This document shows positions 26,992 to 36,437 of a stretch of 64,000 nucleotides of DNA, piece after piece (the stretch's first letter is position 1; every line of letters starts with the position of its first letter). The position numbers and the translations under genes were made by a program. The DNA comes from Bacteriovoracaceae bacterium (GTDB taxonomy: Bacteria; Bdellovibrionota; Bacteriovoracia; Bacteriovoracales; Bacteriovoracaceae): the NCBI GenBank assembly GCA_947450475.1, contig CANFVK010000008.1:18975-82974 (forward strand), given 5' to 3'. Under the pieces are notes generated by a model that was not told the DNA's origin, did no database searches, and saw nothing but the letters and a program-made list of their open reading frames with translations.

Positions 26992-27861
26992 TTATTCCCC
27001 CAGTGCTGAGGGAGCGGTGGTTTTTCCCATAAATCCCACTAGGACAATCAAGGTTAGAATATAGGGTAAAATTGAAAGTAGTTGCGATGATACAATTATA
27101 TTTTCTCTGCCGCCAATAAAGATAACTAAGGCTTGTGAAAATCCAAAAAAGAGACAAGCAGAAGTTGTTTGAACTGGTCTCCATTTACCAAAAATAAGTG
27201 CTGCAATTGCAATAAAACCCTGGCCGGAAATAAGGGTAGGTCTAAAATTTGATACAATCGCAATAGATAAGCTAGCTCCGCCTATCCCTGCTAGAAAACC
27301 GGATGATAGAACTCCTAATCCCCGATAAAAACTAACAGTAAGCCCGGCAGCATCGGTTGCTTTAGGATGCTCTCCAGCGCTCATCATGCGCAATCCAAGA
27401 ACCGTGCGAGTTAATATAATCCAGATGAAAAAAGTCATAGATAGGGCTAAGTAGACAGTGGCGTATTGACCAAAATAACTGGGAATTTTTTTTTCTAAAT
27501 CAATTGGGGGAGTCATGCTGGTACCATCAAAGATCATTCGACAAAGAAAAATAGAAAGCCCACCACCCAAGAAATTTATCGCCATTCCAGATACAACTTG
27601 ATTGGCCTTATATTTAATAGATGCGACTGCGTGAAGAATGGAAAGTGTCATGCCACCAATTCCCCCTGCCAATAGTCCAAGCCAAGGATTAGATGTTTTA
27701 ATGGCCACCACGGATGCGCAAAAAGCACCAAAGGTCATCATTCCTTCGAGTCCTATATTTATGACACCAGTTTTTTCAGAAAGCAGTCCCCCTAGAGCTG
27801 TAAACATTAAAGGTGTTGCATACATGAGTGTTGTACTGAAAAGAAAAATAAAATCCTTCAT
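26992..27861 (-). CDS. Nucleoside-type ABC importer permease 2
   Basis: A 289-residue inner-membrane permease of the BMP/NupPQ group, with 'ALGGLLSEKTGVINIGLEGMM' as its signature. About eight hydrophobic segments are seen. It is the last gene of the importer operon running on the minus strand from 31485 and overlaps permease 1 by four bases (ATGA). It should form the channel with permease 1 for nucleosides or purine-like compounds. Confidence 0.88.
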   Translation of the reverse strand: MKDFIFLFSTTLMYATPLMFTALGGLLSEKTGVINIGLEGMMTFGAFCASVVAIKTSNPWLGLLAGGIGGMTLSILHAVASIKYKANQVVSGMAINFLGGGLSIFLCRMIFDGTSMTPPIDLEKKIPSYFGQYATVYLALSMTFFIWIILTRTVLGLRMMSAGEHPKATDAAGLTVSFYRGLGVLSSGFLAGIGGASLSIAIVSNFRPTLISGQGFIAIAALIFGKWRPVQTTSACLFFGFSQALVIFIGGRENIIVSSQLLSILPYILTLIVLVGFMGKTTAPSALGE

Positions 27862-28952
27862 TCTCTTTTTCTCCCAACACTAAAAAATTTTTCGTACAAA
27901 GGTTCAAACAGTGAAGGTATTGCAATAAAAAAGATAATCGCTCCAATCATAATGCTAATAACTTCAGAAGGTGCCTCTAGTGCCGATTGAATCTTTTGGC
28001 CAGAGTACTTTAGAGTGCCCAGAAAAAAGCCAGAGATTAAAACTCCAAAGGGAGAATTGGCTCCAATTAATGAAACTGCAATTCCGTCAAATCCATAACC
28101 TTCATGAGCTGCAAGAATTGCGATATTTTTAGAAACACCCATGACATGCGTTGCTCCTGCTAACCCGGAAAGACCACCGGCAATCATCATAGAGTAGGTC
28201 ATTTTTTTATTTACATTAATTCCAGCGTAACGAGCAGCTTCTAGACTCTGGCCTACTGCTTTAAGCTTGAAGCCAAAGCTGGTACGATTTAAAATTAACC
28301 AAATAAAAAAAGTAGCAAGTAGCGCTAACACTATTGCTACATTTATTGATGGACGCATAAAGTCCGACAACATCGGATGGGATGCGAGCCAAGCAATACC
28401 AGCTTCGCTGGTTTTCCAATTTTCCAAAATTGCGATGGAGCTCGATTGGGAGATGAACTGGCTCGTTTCAGTGTTTGGTTTATGAAATCCTTCGAGCATT
28501 ACGATTGTATTAGATAGATAAAGAGCAATCCAATTAAGCATAATTGTTGAAATGACTTCATGAACCCCAAAGCGTGCTTTCAGTAATCCGGCCAGTCCAC
28601 CATATAAACTAGCAATAAATACTGAGAGCATGAGAATTAATGGAATTTGAATCCAAGGATTAAAGTTAAAAAAATACCCGCATAAAGCTGCGCTCAATGC
28701 GCCCATGATGAATTGTCCCTCAGATCCAATATTAAAAAGCCCGGTTCTGAATGCAAATGCGACTGAAAGACCGGTTAGTATGAGTGGAGTTGATCGAATG
28801 ATTATATAGGCGATATAGCTTGGTTTAGTGAATGCTCCATTCCACATAACTTGATAAGCCTCAGTTGGTGAAATTCCTGAAAGTTTTAAAACGATTGAAC
28901 CAACCAATAATCCACCAATTACACAAAAAAAGCTGAGAATGAATTTTTTCAT
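27858..28952 (-). CDS. Nucleoside-type ABC importer permease 1
   Basis: A 364-residue permease of the same group. Diagnostic runs are 'TPLILTGLSVAFAFRTGLFNIGSEGQF' and 'GYGFDGIAVSLIGANSPFGVL'. The insert near residues 150-200, with 'KTSEAGIAWLASHP', is a periplasmic loop common in longer members. It overlaps both neighbours by four bases (ATGA). Confidence 0.88.
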   Translation of the reverse strand: MKKFILSFFCVIGGLLVGSIVLKLSGISPTEAYQVMWNGAFTKPSYIAYIIIRSTPLILTGLSVAFAFRTGLFNIGSEGQFIMGALSAALCGYFFNFNPWIQIPLILMLSVFIASLYGGLAGLLKARFGVHEVISTIMLNWIALYLSNTIVMLEGFHKPNTETSQFISQSSSIAILENWKTSEAGIAWLASHPMLSDFMRPSINVAIVLALLATFFIWLILNRTSFGFKLKAVGQSLEAARYAGINVNKKMTYSMMIAGGLSGLAGATHVMGVSKNIAILAAHEGYGFDGIAVSLIGANSPFGVLISGFFLGTLKYSGQKIQSALEAPSEVISIMIGAIIFFIAIPSLFEPLYEKFFSVGRKRE

Positions 28953-30478
28953 GCTTCACCTCCACCGGCCATAAAAAGTCCAATGTGCTCTTTAATGCTT
29001 TTATTATTTTGAATCATGTCATTATCAAGACTTGCCCTGATTTTTCCTTCAACCAACACTTCAATGCGGTCACTGAGATTGATGACCTCATCAAGTTCAT
29101 AAGAAATTAGCAATATCGCTTTGCCAAGGTCTCTAAGTTTTAAAAGTTCCAAATGAATATATTCAATCGCTCCTACGTCTAGTCCTCGAGTCGGTTGAAA
29201 AGCAATAAGAACGTCGGGATTATTAGCAATTTCACGAGCTAAAATAATTTTTTGCTGATTTCCTCCAGATAGATTGCGGGCCAATAATTGTGAATTCCTA
29301 GGTCGAATATCAAAACGCTCCATTAAATTATCGGCGAACTTCTTTAGTTCTTTTTCTACAATAATTCCATAATGAGAAAACGGCTTTTTGGAAATATTCT
29401 GAAGGACGAAATTTTCAGTGATTTTAAAATCCATAATGAGTCCACGTCTTTGGCGATCCTCAGGAATCATGGCAAGTTTATGGTCATAAATATTTTTAGG
29501 AGAAAGATTCGTAATAATATGTTGGTTGATGAGAATGTCTCCACTTTCTACTCTTCTAAGGCCTGTGAGCGATTCAACTAATTCGCTTTGACCGTTTCCA
29601 TCTATTCCAGCAAGACCTAAAATTTCGCCTTTCTTCAAACTTAGATTCAATCCATTAATAGCTAGCAGATTTTTGCTATTTTTTACTTTAAGATTATTTA
29701 TCTTAAAAATCTCTTTTCCCACATTGGCTTTAGTCTTACTAACTTTTAATTCAACATTTCGGCCTACCATTTTCGATGCTAGTTCTTCTTCAGAAGCCGT
29801 CGCAACATCTACCGTTTCAATGAATTGTCCTTTGCGAATTATGCTACAACGATCTGCAATTTCTTTTATCTCATGGAGCTTATGAGTAATGATAATAATG
29901 GTTTTACCTTCTTTTTTGAGATTTTTAACAATTCGATAAAAATCCACAATCTCTTGAGGAGTTAAAACTGCAGTGGGTTCATCAAAGATAAGAATATTGG
30001 CATTTCGGTAGAGAGTTTTGAGAATTTCTACACGCTGTTGAGACCCTACGCTCAACGTATCGGTGATAGCATCAGGCTGAATATTAAAGTGATAAGTTTG
30101 AGAAATTTTTAAAATTTCTTCTTTTGCCTTTTTATAATTAATACTTCCATACCAAGTGCGCGGTTCAACTCCCAAAATAATATTTTGTAGAATACTAAAA
30201 GGTCGCACGAGCATGAAGTGTTGGTGAACCATGCCTATGCCATTTTTGATTGCGGTGCGCGCAGAGGTCATGCTTATTTTTTTCCCATGCAGAAAAATTT
30301 CGCCTCCTTCATCAGGTTGATAAAGACCAAAAATTATTTTCATCAATGTAGATTTACCGGCTCCATTCTCTCCAAGAATGGCATGAACCTCTCCAGAATA
30401 AATGGAGAGGTTTATAGAATCATTTGCCTTAAAAAGACCAAAACTTTTTGAAATGTTTTTTAATTCAAGTGCAAGCAT
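28949..30478 (-). CDS. Nucleoside-type ABC importer ATPase (two nucleotide-binding domains)
   Basis: A 509-residue protein with two ABC domains, as in sugar/nucleoside importers. Domain one has Walker A 'GENGAGKST', signature 'LSVGSQQR' and Walker B 'ILIFDEPTAVL'. Domain two has 'GIDGNGQSE' as a degenerate Walker A, signature 'LSGGNQQK' and 'LIAFQPTRGLD', where Gln replaces the catalytic-region Glu. This one-canonical, one-degenerate pattern is usual in the family. It begins in a TAATG overlap with the binding-protein gene. Confidence 0.92.
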   Translation of the reverse strand: MLALELKNISKSFGLFKANDSINLSIYSGEVHAILGENGAGKSTLMKIIFGLYQPDEGGEIFLHGKKISMTSARTAIKNGIGMVHQHFMLVRPFSILQNIILGVEPRTWYGSINYKKAKEEILKISQTYHFNIQPDAITDTLSVGSQQRVEILKTLYRNANILIFDEPTAVLTPQEIVDFYRIVKNLKKEGKTIIIITHKLHEIKEIADRCSIIRKGQFIETVDVATASEEELASKMVGRNVELKVSKTKANVGKEIFKINNLKVKNSKNLLAINGLNLSLKKGEILGLAGIDGNGQSELVESLTGLRRVESGDILINQHIITNLSPKNIYDHKLAMIPEDRQRRGLIMDFKITENFVLQNISKKPFSHYGIIVEKELKKFADNLMERFDIRPRNSQLLARNLSGGNQQKIILAREIANNPDVLIAFQPTRGLDVGAIEYIHLELLKLRDLGKAILLISYELDEVINLSDRIEVLVEGKIRASLDNDMIQNNKSIKEHIGLFMAGGGEA

Positions 30479-31485
30479 TATTTTAAAGCTTTAGCATAAG
30501 CAGCATATCCCTTTTCATCGGAAGGAATTTTAATTTTACCATCTGCAATTTTCTTCTTTAATTCAGAAACTTCCTTTAAAAGAGCGGCTGGAATCATTTG
30601 AGAAGTACTCGGAGCAATATCAACGGCTCCATCTTTGAGGCCATAATTGACAGTTGTGCCACCTTTAAATGTGCCATTTTTTAAATCTTTAACGACCTCG
30701 AAGATCGCGTTGTCTACTCGTTTCATACTGGAAGTAATAACATTTTTAGGTGCCAGATAATTTTGATCCCGGTCTACTCCAACGGCCATTTTGTTTTTTT
30801 CTTTTGCAGCTTCGATCACTCCATCTCCGACGGCACCGGCTGCATGAAAGACTACATCGGCATTTTTGGAAATCATTTGATTCGCGATAGCTTTCCCCTT
30901 AGCTGCATCTGTAAAAGACTCAGAGTATTGTTCAAGAATAATTATTTTTTTATTTGCATATTTAGCACCGGCCTTGTAGCCGTACTGAAAAGAGTGGATA
31001 ATGGGAACAGACATCCCGCCAATAAAACCAACAGTATTGGTTTTTGACATTTTTGCAGAAATATAACCTGCTAAAAAAGCTCCTTCTTCAGCTTTAAACA
31101 TAACGCCGATGACATTGGGAGGAGTATTATCCCCGAAAGAATAATCGATGATGGCATATTTTTGTTTAGGGTTTTGTTTAGCCGCTTTTAGGACTGCATC
31201 CGCCATTTTAAAGCCGATTCCCCAAATGAGATCGTTGCCAGCATCGTAGAGGGTCTCAAGATTAGCTTGATAATCAGCGTCTTGCTTAGACTCCTGATAG
31301 CTTGCCTTTACACCTAGGTCCTTTTTACTTTTTTGTAATCCTTCCCAAGCTGATTGGTTGAAGGATTGATCATTGACGCCACCCACATCGGTTACCATCG
31401 CAACTCGTAGTGGTTTTTGAGCAGCTACGCTTAATGAAGATGTAATGATGAATGCAAAAAACAAAATGACGCTTTGAAATTTCAT
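30478..31485 (-). CDS. BMP-family nucleoside-binding protein
   Basis: A 335-residue periplasmic binding protein of the BMP (basic membrane protein/PnrA) family, which carries purine nucleosides. 'VAMVTDVGGVNDQSFNQSAWEGL' is the family N-terminal signature and 'IDYSF', 'GFIGGMSVPIIHSFQYGYKAGA' follow. I place the start at ATG 31485, after GAGG six bases upstream, which gives a clean signal peptide ending VAA/QK. The frame extends to 31524 without a better site. It is the first gene of the four-gene importer operon. Confidence 0.9.
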   Translation of the reverse strand: MKFQSVILFFAFIITSSLSVAAQKPLRVAMVTDVGGVNDQSFNQSAWEGLQKSKKDLGVKASYQESKQDADYQANLETLYDAGNDLIWGIGFKMADAVLKAAKQNPKQKYAIIDYSFGDNTPPNVIGVMFKAEEGAFLAGYISAKMSKTNTVGFIGGMSVPIIHSFQYGYKAGAKYANKKIIILEQYSESFTDAAKGKAIANQMISKNADVVFHAAGAVGDGVIEAAKEKNKMAVGVDRDQNYLAPKNVITSSMKRVDNAIFEVVKDLKNGTFKGGTTVNYGLKDGAVDIAPSTSQMIPAALLKEVSELKKKIADGKIKIPSDEKGYAAYAKALK

Positions 31486-31558
31486 GGCGAACCTCGTAAA
31501 TAAAAAGAAATTTGAGTTTTCCATTCATAGCATTAAAAAATAAAAAATCATAGAGAGA

Positions 31559-31587
31559 TTGTCATTTTTAACCTTGGAGTGTTTAAT
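31559..31587 (+). promoter_or_regulatory. Promoter of the TolC/RND operon
   Basis: TTGTCA (31559-31564) and TTTAAT (31582-31587) are separated by exactly 17 bases; each box matches consensus at five of six positions. The predicted start is near 31594. Confidence 0.5.
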
Positions 31588-31599
31588 AGGCCAAACTAT

Positions 31600-31609
31600 C
31601 GATTAATCG
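31600..31609. promoter_or_regulatory. Possible operator of the TolC/RND operon
   Basis: A perfect 10-base palindrome, CGATTAATCG, lies just after the predicted transcription start and before the ribosome site. Its position would suit a repressor, but the site is short and no regulator gene is adjacent. Confidence 0.25.
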
Positions 31610-31630
31610 TTTTTTTCTCAAGGGTTGGAC

Positions 31631-32857
31631 ATGAAAACTACTACGATTATTTTCTTATTTGGCTTTCTTACTTCTGGTATGTCTCAGGCCGCTCTAACTT
31701 TAAAAGAGAGTTTTGAAAGCGCCCTTCACACCAATCAAATAGACAATATAAATGAAGCTTTAATCAATCAAAATGTAGAAATAAAAAAGCAAAATGAGGG
31801 TAATTTTCTTCCCAAATTTGCCCTTAAGGGAAGTTATTTAAATCAAGAAAAAATCAAGACGGATCAACAATCATCTGAGCTAAATTTAACTCAAAATCTT
31901 TATAGAGGCAGTCGAGATGAATATGCTTTAGACTCGGCCAGTAAGAGTATTGCCATCGCTAAAAATCAAAAAATCTATGATCAGCTCGCGCTTTATTCAA
32001 ATGTCATCCAAGCCTATTATTACTATTTTTCTAATTTAAATGACCTGCAAAATCTAGAACTTTTAAAAAAGCAAAGTAAGGACAGAGTAGACGAAACAAA
32101 AAAAAGAGTACAAGTAGGTCGCTCGCGCAAAGGAGAGTTGTTGCAGGCCGAAGCTCAATTGGCCAGTGCAGAAGCTCAATGGATCAATGGGATAGGCTTA
32201 GTCAAAGAAAGTGAAGAGCATTTTTATCTTTTGACTGGGTTAAATAAATCGACTTCTCCCATGGCCGAGGTCATTGCGGTACCAACGGATTCAAAAAGCT
32301 TGGAGCTTTATTTAGATCAAGCTTACAAGCGATCAGATGTACAAAACAAAGAGCTTAAAATTCAATTAGCCGACTTTGATTTATTAGGAAATAAAGCTCT
32401 TAATTTTCCGACTCTCGATCTTAGTTCGAATTATTATTTCAATAAACGAATTGGCACTTATCACAATACTGATTGGGATGTGGGAGTTAGTATGACTATC
32501 CCACTTTTTGAAGGTGGTATAACTTCAGCGAAGATTGCTGAGAGCTCTCAGAAAAAAATTCAAGCCACTCACACTTTGGTTGATTACAAAAAATCAGTGG
32601 AGCTAGAGGTAGCGTCTCATTTTGAAACTTATCATCGTTATTTTGATCAAATTAAAGCTTTTGATCTTGCTTTGGATAAAGCCCAGAAGAGTTACGATGA
32701 AACGCTAAAAGATTATCGCTTGGGATTAGTTTCAAGTTTGGATGTATTGAGTTCACTCAATATCTATCTTGATACCAAAAGAAATAATGAAAAAACAAAA
32801 ATTTCAGCAATGATGAGTTTAAAATTACTTGAGTCCACCGCAGGAGTCCTTCCATGA
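31631..32857 (+). CDS. TolC-type outer-membrane efflux protein
   Basis: About 408 residues with a signal peptide (SQA/AL near residue 20) and two copies of the outer-membrane efflux protein repeat. Long heptad-rich helices, 'RVDETKKRVQVGRSRKGELLQAEAQL' type, then 'NFPTLDLSSNYYFN', and near the end 'YRLGLVSSLDVLSSLNIYLD', are characteristic. ATG at 31631, after AGGG six bases upstream, is better than a TTG six bases before it. It overlaps the RND gene by four bases. It forms the outer channel of the efflux system. Confidence 0.87.
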   Translation: MKTTTIIFLFGFLTSGMSQAALTLKESFESALHTNQIDNINEALINQNVEIKKQNEGNFLPKFALKGSYLNQEKIKTDQQSSELNLTQNLYRGSRDEYALDSASKSIAIAKNQKIYDQLALYSNVIQAYYYYFSNLNDLQNLELLKKQSKDRVDETKKRVQVGRSRKGELLQAEAQLASAEAQWINGIGLVKESEEHFYLLTGLNKSTSPMAEVIAVPTDSKSLELYLDQAYKRSDVQNKELKIQLADFDLLGNKALNFPTLDLSSNYYFNKRIGTYHNTDWDVGVSMTIPLFEGGITSAKIAESSQKKIQATHTLVDYKKSVELEVASHFETYHRYFDQIKAFDLALDKAQKSYDETLKDYRLGLVSSLDVLSSLNIYLDTKRNNEKTKISAMMSLKLLESTAGVLP

Positions 32858-35800
32858 GCCTCTCTTCTACTTCTATAAAGAATCCAGTTTTTGCATGGAT
32901 GCTAATGGTGGCGATGATGCTCTTTGGAGCCTTGGCTTTTAGAGGAATGGGAGTTTCTCAGCTTCCAGATGTTGATATTCCCAATATTAATATTACCGTA
33001 AACTGGGAAGGAGCAGGTCCCAACGTCATTGAAGCAGATGTGGTGGACACTCTTGAAAGCGCTGTCATGTCAGTCGAAGGTGTTCAATCTATTTCGACAT
33101 CAGTTCGTAGAGGAAATGCCAATATAACAGTAGAGTTTGCGCTCAATCGTGATCTTGATAAGGCGCTTAGCGACGTTCAAAGTAAAGTTTCTCAGGCCAT
33201 GTCTCGCTTGCCTGATGATATTGATGCTCCGATTGTTTCAAAGGTTAATCCTGACGATCAACCAATTATGTGGTTAGCTGTCTCATCTGATAAAATGACA
33301 CCTCGTGAGTTAATGACTTACGCTAGAGACAATATCAAAGATAAATTTTTAACTACTGACGGTGTGGCAGATGTTATTCTCTCAGGCTACGTTGATCCCA
33401 ATCTTCGAATTTGGGTTGATGATAAAAAATTAAAAGAATACCAACTGACTGTCTCTGATATCATCAATACCGTTTCAAGTGAGCATTCAGAAGTTCCATC
33501 GGGAAAACTTGAAAATGCAAAAACTGAATTTTCGGTCAGAACTTTAGGTGAAGCCGAATCAGTAGAAGAATTTGGAAATCTATCTATCAATCGAAGAGGC
33601 TCTTCCCCTAATTTAGTAGCATTACCTCTTTCTAAAGTAGCTCGGATCGAGGATGGTTTGGCCGATGTACAAAGACGAGCTCGCATCATGGGAAAAACCT
33701 CAATTGGAATTGGGGTAAGAAAGCAACGTGGATCAAATGCCGTAGCGGTTGGAGATAACGTTACTAAAAAAGTAAAAGAATTAAATGCAATACTTCCTGC
33801 TGGAACGAAGGTGGGATTAATTTTTGATTCAACTCGCTTTATAAAGGAATCAGTTCACGAACTACTCTCAACATTACTGCTGGCTGCCCTTTTAACGGCA
33901 GTCGTTTGTTGGGCATTTTTGGGTTCTTGGTCAGCGACTTTAAATGTTATCTTGGCCATTCCAACTTCTATTCTCGGCAGCTTTATCGTTTTAGGAGCTC
34001 TAGGATTTACCCTCAATTATTTTACCTTGCTGGCTTTATCACTTTCTATTGGAATTGTTGTCGATGATGCCATTATGGTTCTTGAAAATATTTTCCGACA
34101 TCATGAGATGGGTAAAAATAAGCGCAAAGCTTCTCTAGATGGTGCAAGGGAAATCACATTTGCCGCTATGGCGGCTACCTTTGCTATCATTGCCATCTTT
34201 TTTCCCATTGCTTACATGAAGGGAATTATCGGTAAATATTTTTATCAATTTGGTGTAACGATCTCTGTTGCAGTATTATTGTCCTTGGTTGAGGCCTTGA
34301 CTTTAACACCAATGCGAACTTCACAATTTATGGAAAAGCATGGACGAACTACTCGTTTCGGCAAGGCAATGGAAGCAAGCTTTCTATGGCTAGAGCAATT
34401 TTACGCACGCATTTTGCCGATTGTTGTTGAGAATCGTTGGAAAGTCATAGTCCTGTCATTTGCTGTTTTTGGGGGATCAAGTTTTATAGTGACAAAACTG
34501 CGAAAGGAATTTGTTCCGGCTCAAGATCAAAGCACTATTATGATGAAGTTAAAAACTAAAGATGGTTCCTCACTAGATTATACTGATGAAAAAGTTAGAG
34601 GGATTGAAGACTTTCTAGCGAAAAGACCAGAAATTGATCGTTACTTTGCTTCCATTGGAGGTTTTGCTGGTGGAATTGATTCTTCATCGGCAACTTTTTT
34701 TATTACATTAAAAGATAAAAACAAAAGAAAACTATCACAACAAGAACTTTTAGATGTCTACCGCAATGAATTTAAAAAATTTAAAGGAGGCAAAGTAATT
34801 GTTCAGGATACTTCTCTAGGCTCACTTGCCGGGAGTGGAAGAGGGTTTCCGATTGAAGTTGCTGTTTCTGGTTCAAATTGGAATTCACTGATTCAAACAG
34901 TCGTAGCTAGTATGAAAGACATGGATAGTTCTGGAGAATTTTTAGATATCGATTCAAATTATCGCGAAAATATTAAAGACCTAACGATCATACCTAATAG
35001 AGACAAAGCTAGACAGAGGGGTATTTCAATTGCCGATATCGGACAAACGATGAACGCATTAGTTGGAGGAAAAGTTATTGGAAAATTTACGAAAGAAGGT
35101 CACCGTTACGACATACGCGTTCGCTTAGATGGAATAAATGCAGACGAAGAAAATCTAGAACGAATAAATAAAATTCAGCTTCGAAACAATCGCGGAGAAC
35201 TTATTTACTTAAGCGAGATTGCTGAAGTTAAATTTGTGAACAGTCTTCAATCAATCTCACGACAAGATCGACTAAGAACATTAAAAATTTATTCTAATAT
35301 CAAGACGGGAGTCTCTCAGGCTAAAGCATTGGATGATGTCAAAGCGATAATTGCTAAACATTTAGGCCCAGGCTCTCAAATTCTGGAAACTGGTAGTGCT
35401 AAAACATTCAAAGAGTCGTTTGAAAGTTTATTCTTTGTACTAGGATTGGGAATCATCATTGCCTATATGGTTCTTGCCTCCCAATTTAACAGCTTTTCTG
35501 ATCCGATTACGGTATTGGTGGCTTTACCCTTCTCGGTTTCTGGAGCTTTTATAGCACTCTATTTATCTAATCAATCTATAAACATCTATTCTATGATAGG
35601 AATTATTTTGTTGATGGGGATTGTAAAAAAGAATTCGATTTTATTGGTAGATTTTACTAATCAAGTTCGCGACTCTGACAAACTTGCCATCAAGCCAGCA
35701 CTCTATCATGCATGTCCTAAGAGGCTTAGACCCATATTGATGACCTCGATTGCTACTGTGGCCGGTGCTGTCCCCGCTGCTTTTTCTTTTGGTTCAGGTG

Positions 35801-35946
35801 CAGAAAGTTTAAAGCCAATGTCCCTGGCGGTAATTGGGGGAGTATTGCTATCGACTCTTTTGACCTTACTAGTTGTGCCTGCCATTTATTCACTTTTGTC
35901 ACCCCAAAAGCGAGTTAAAGAATTACAGGATGCTGATCTGAAATGA
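32854..35946 (+). CDS. RND efflux transporter, HAE1-like
   Basis: A 1030-residue inner-membrane antiporter. It has the RND pattern: N-terminal helix, large periplasmic loop, helices 2-6, second loop, helices 8-12. The proton-relay pair is in 'IGIVVDDAIMVLENIFRH' and conserved blocks include 'SVEGVQSISTSVRRGNANI' and 'IGIILLMGIVKKNSILLVDF'. It likely exports drugs or other amphiphiles. No membrane-fusion adaptor gene is present in this operon, although TolC precedes it directly. Start ATG overlaps the TolC stop; the end overlaps the YkgJ-like gene by four bases. Confidence 0.93.
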   Translation: MSLSSTSIKNPVFAWMLMVAMMLFGALAFRGMGVSQLPDVDIPNINITVNWEGAGPNVIEADVVDTLESAVMSVEGVQSISTSVRRGNANITVEFALNRDLDKALSDVQSKVSQAMSRLPDDIDAPIVSKVNPDDQPIMWLAVSSDKMTPRELMTYARDNIKDKFLTTDGVADVILSGYVDPNLRIWVDDKKLKEYQLTVSDIINTVSSEHSEVPSGKLENAKTEFSVRTLGEAESVEEFGNLSINRRGSSPNLVALPLSKVARIEDGLADVQRRARIMGKTSIGIGVRKQRGSNAVAVGDNVTKKVKELNAILPAGTKVGLIFDSTRFIKESVHELLSTLLLAALLTAVVCWAFLGSWSATLNVILAIPTSILGSFIVLGALGFTLNYFTLLALSLSIGIVVDDAIMVLENIFRHHEMGKNKRKASLDGAREITFAAMAATFAIIAIFFPIAYMKGIIGKYFYQFGVTISVAVLLSLVEALTLTPMRTSQFMEKHGRTTRFGKAMEASFLWLEQFYARILPIVVENRWKVIVLSFAVFGGSSFIVTKLRKEFVPAQDQSTIMMKLKTKDGSSLDYTDEKVRGIEDFLAKRPEIDRYFASIGGFAGGIDSSSATFFITLKDKNKRKLSQQELLDVYRNEFKKFKGGKVIVQDTSLGSLAGSGRGFPIEVAVSGSNWNSLIQTVVASMKDMDSSGEFLDIDSNYRENIKDLTIIPNRDKARQRGISIADIGQTMNALVGGKVIGKFTKEGHRYDIRVRLDGINADEENLERINKIQLRNNRGELIYLSEIAEVKFVNSLQSISRQDRLRTLKIYSNIKTGVSQAKALDDVKAIIAKHLGPGSQILETGSAKTFKESFESLFFVLGLGIIIAYMVLASQFNSFSDPITVLVALPFSVSGAFIALYLSNQSINIYSMIGIILLMGIVKKNSILLVDFTNQVRDSDKLAIKPALYHACPKRLRPILMTSIATVAGAVPAAFSFGSGAESLKPMSLAVIGGVLLSTLLTLLVVPAIYSLLSPQKRVKELQDADLK

Positions 35947-36437
35947 AAAAGCCTATTGAAACACTTCAGGAAAATGCCAGTGGCTTTTTTGAAAAGGTTG
36001 CAACCAAGTATGCAAGCTCCATGAAGTGTTCCGAAGGTTGTTCAAAGTGTTGCTATACCGACATTACAGTTTTTGAAGTCGAATCTATAGTTATAACTTC
36101 TTGGTTTAAAAATCTTGATTCAAAAATGCAGAGTGAACTTAGAGAACTTTGGAAATCGCCCGTGATCGATGGTGCCTGTAGCTTTTTATATAATGACCGA
36201 TGTAGTGTTTATGAAGCTCGTCCTATTATCTGTCGAACTCAGGGAGCGCCACTTTTTGTTCAGGTAGATAATACTCTTGATTATTGTCCTTTAAATTTTA
36301 CTGAGGGAGATCCGCCGAAAGAAGATTGGTTGAATTTAGATCGATTAAACACGCTGCTTTCCTTCGCCGCCAAGACTGCAGGAGAAGAAAAGCGCGTGCG
36401 TTTAAAAAAACTTAAACAAGAACTTATTCAATTATAG
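35943..36437 (+). CDS. YkgJ-family cysteine-cluster protein
   Basis: A 164-residue cytoplasmic protein with the cysteine-cluster pattern C-x3-C-x2-CC ('CSEGCSKCC'), then 'GACSFLYNDRCSVYEARPIICR' and a later Cys in 'LDYCPLNF'. The YkgJ/UPF0153 family is thought to bind zinc or an Fe-S cluster; its job is unknown. It is translationally coupled to the RND pump (ATGA) and overlaps the convergent carboxypeptidase gene by six bases at the stop codons. Confidence 0.85.
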   Translation: MKKPIETLQENASGFFEKVATKYASSMKCSEGCSKCCYTDITVFEVESIVITSWFKNLDSKMQSELRELWKSPVIDGACSFLYNDRCSVYEARPIICRTQGAPLFVQVDNTLDYCPLNFTEGDPPKEDWLNLDRLNTLLSFAAKTAGEEKRVRLKKLKQELIQL

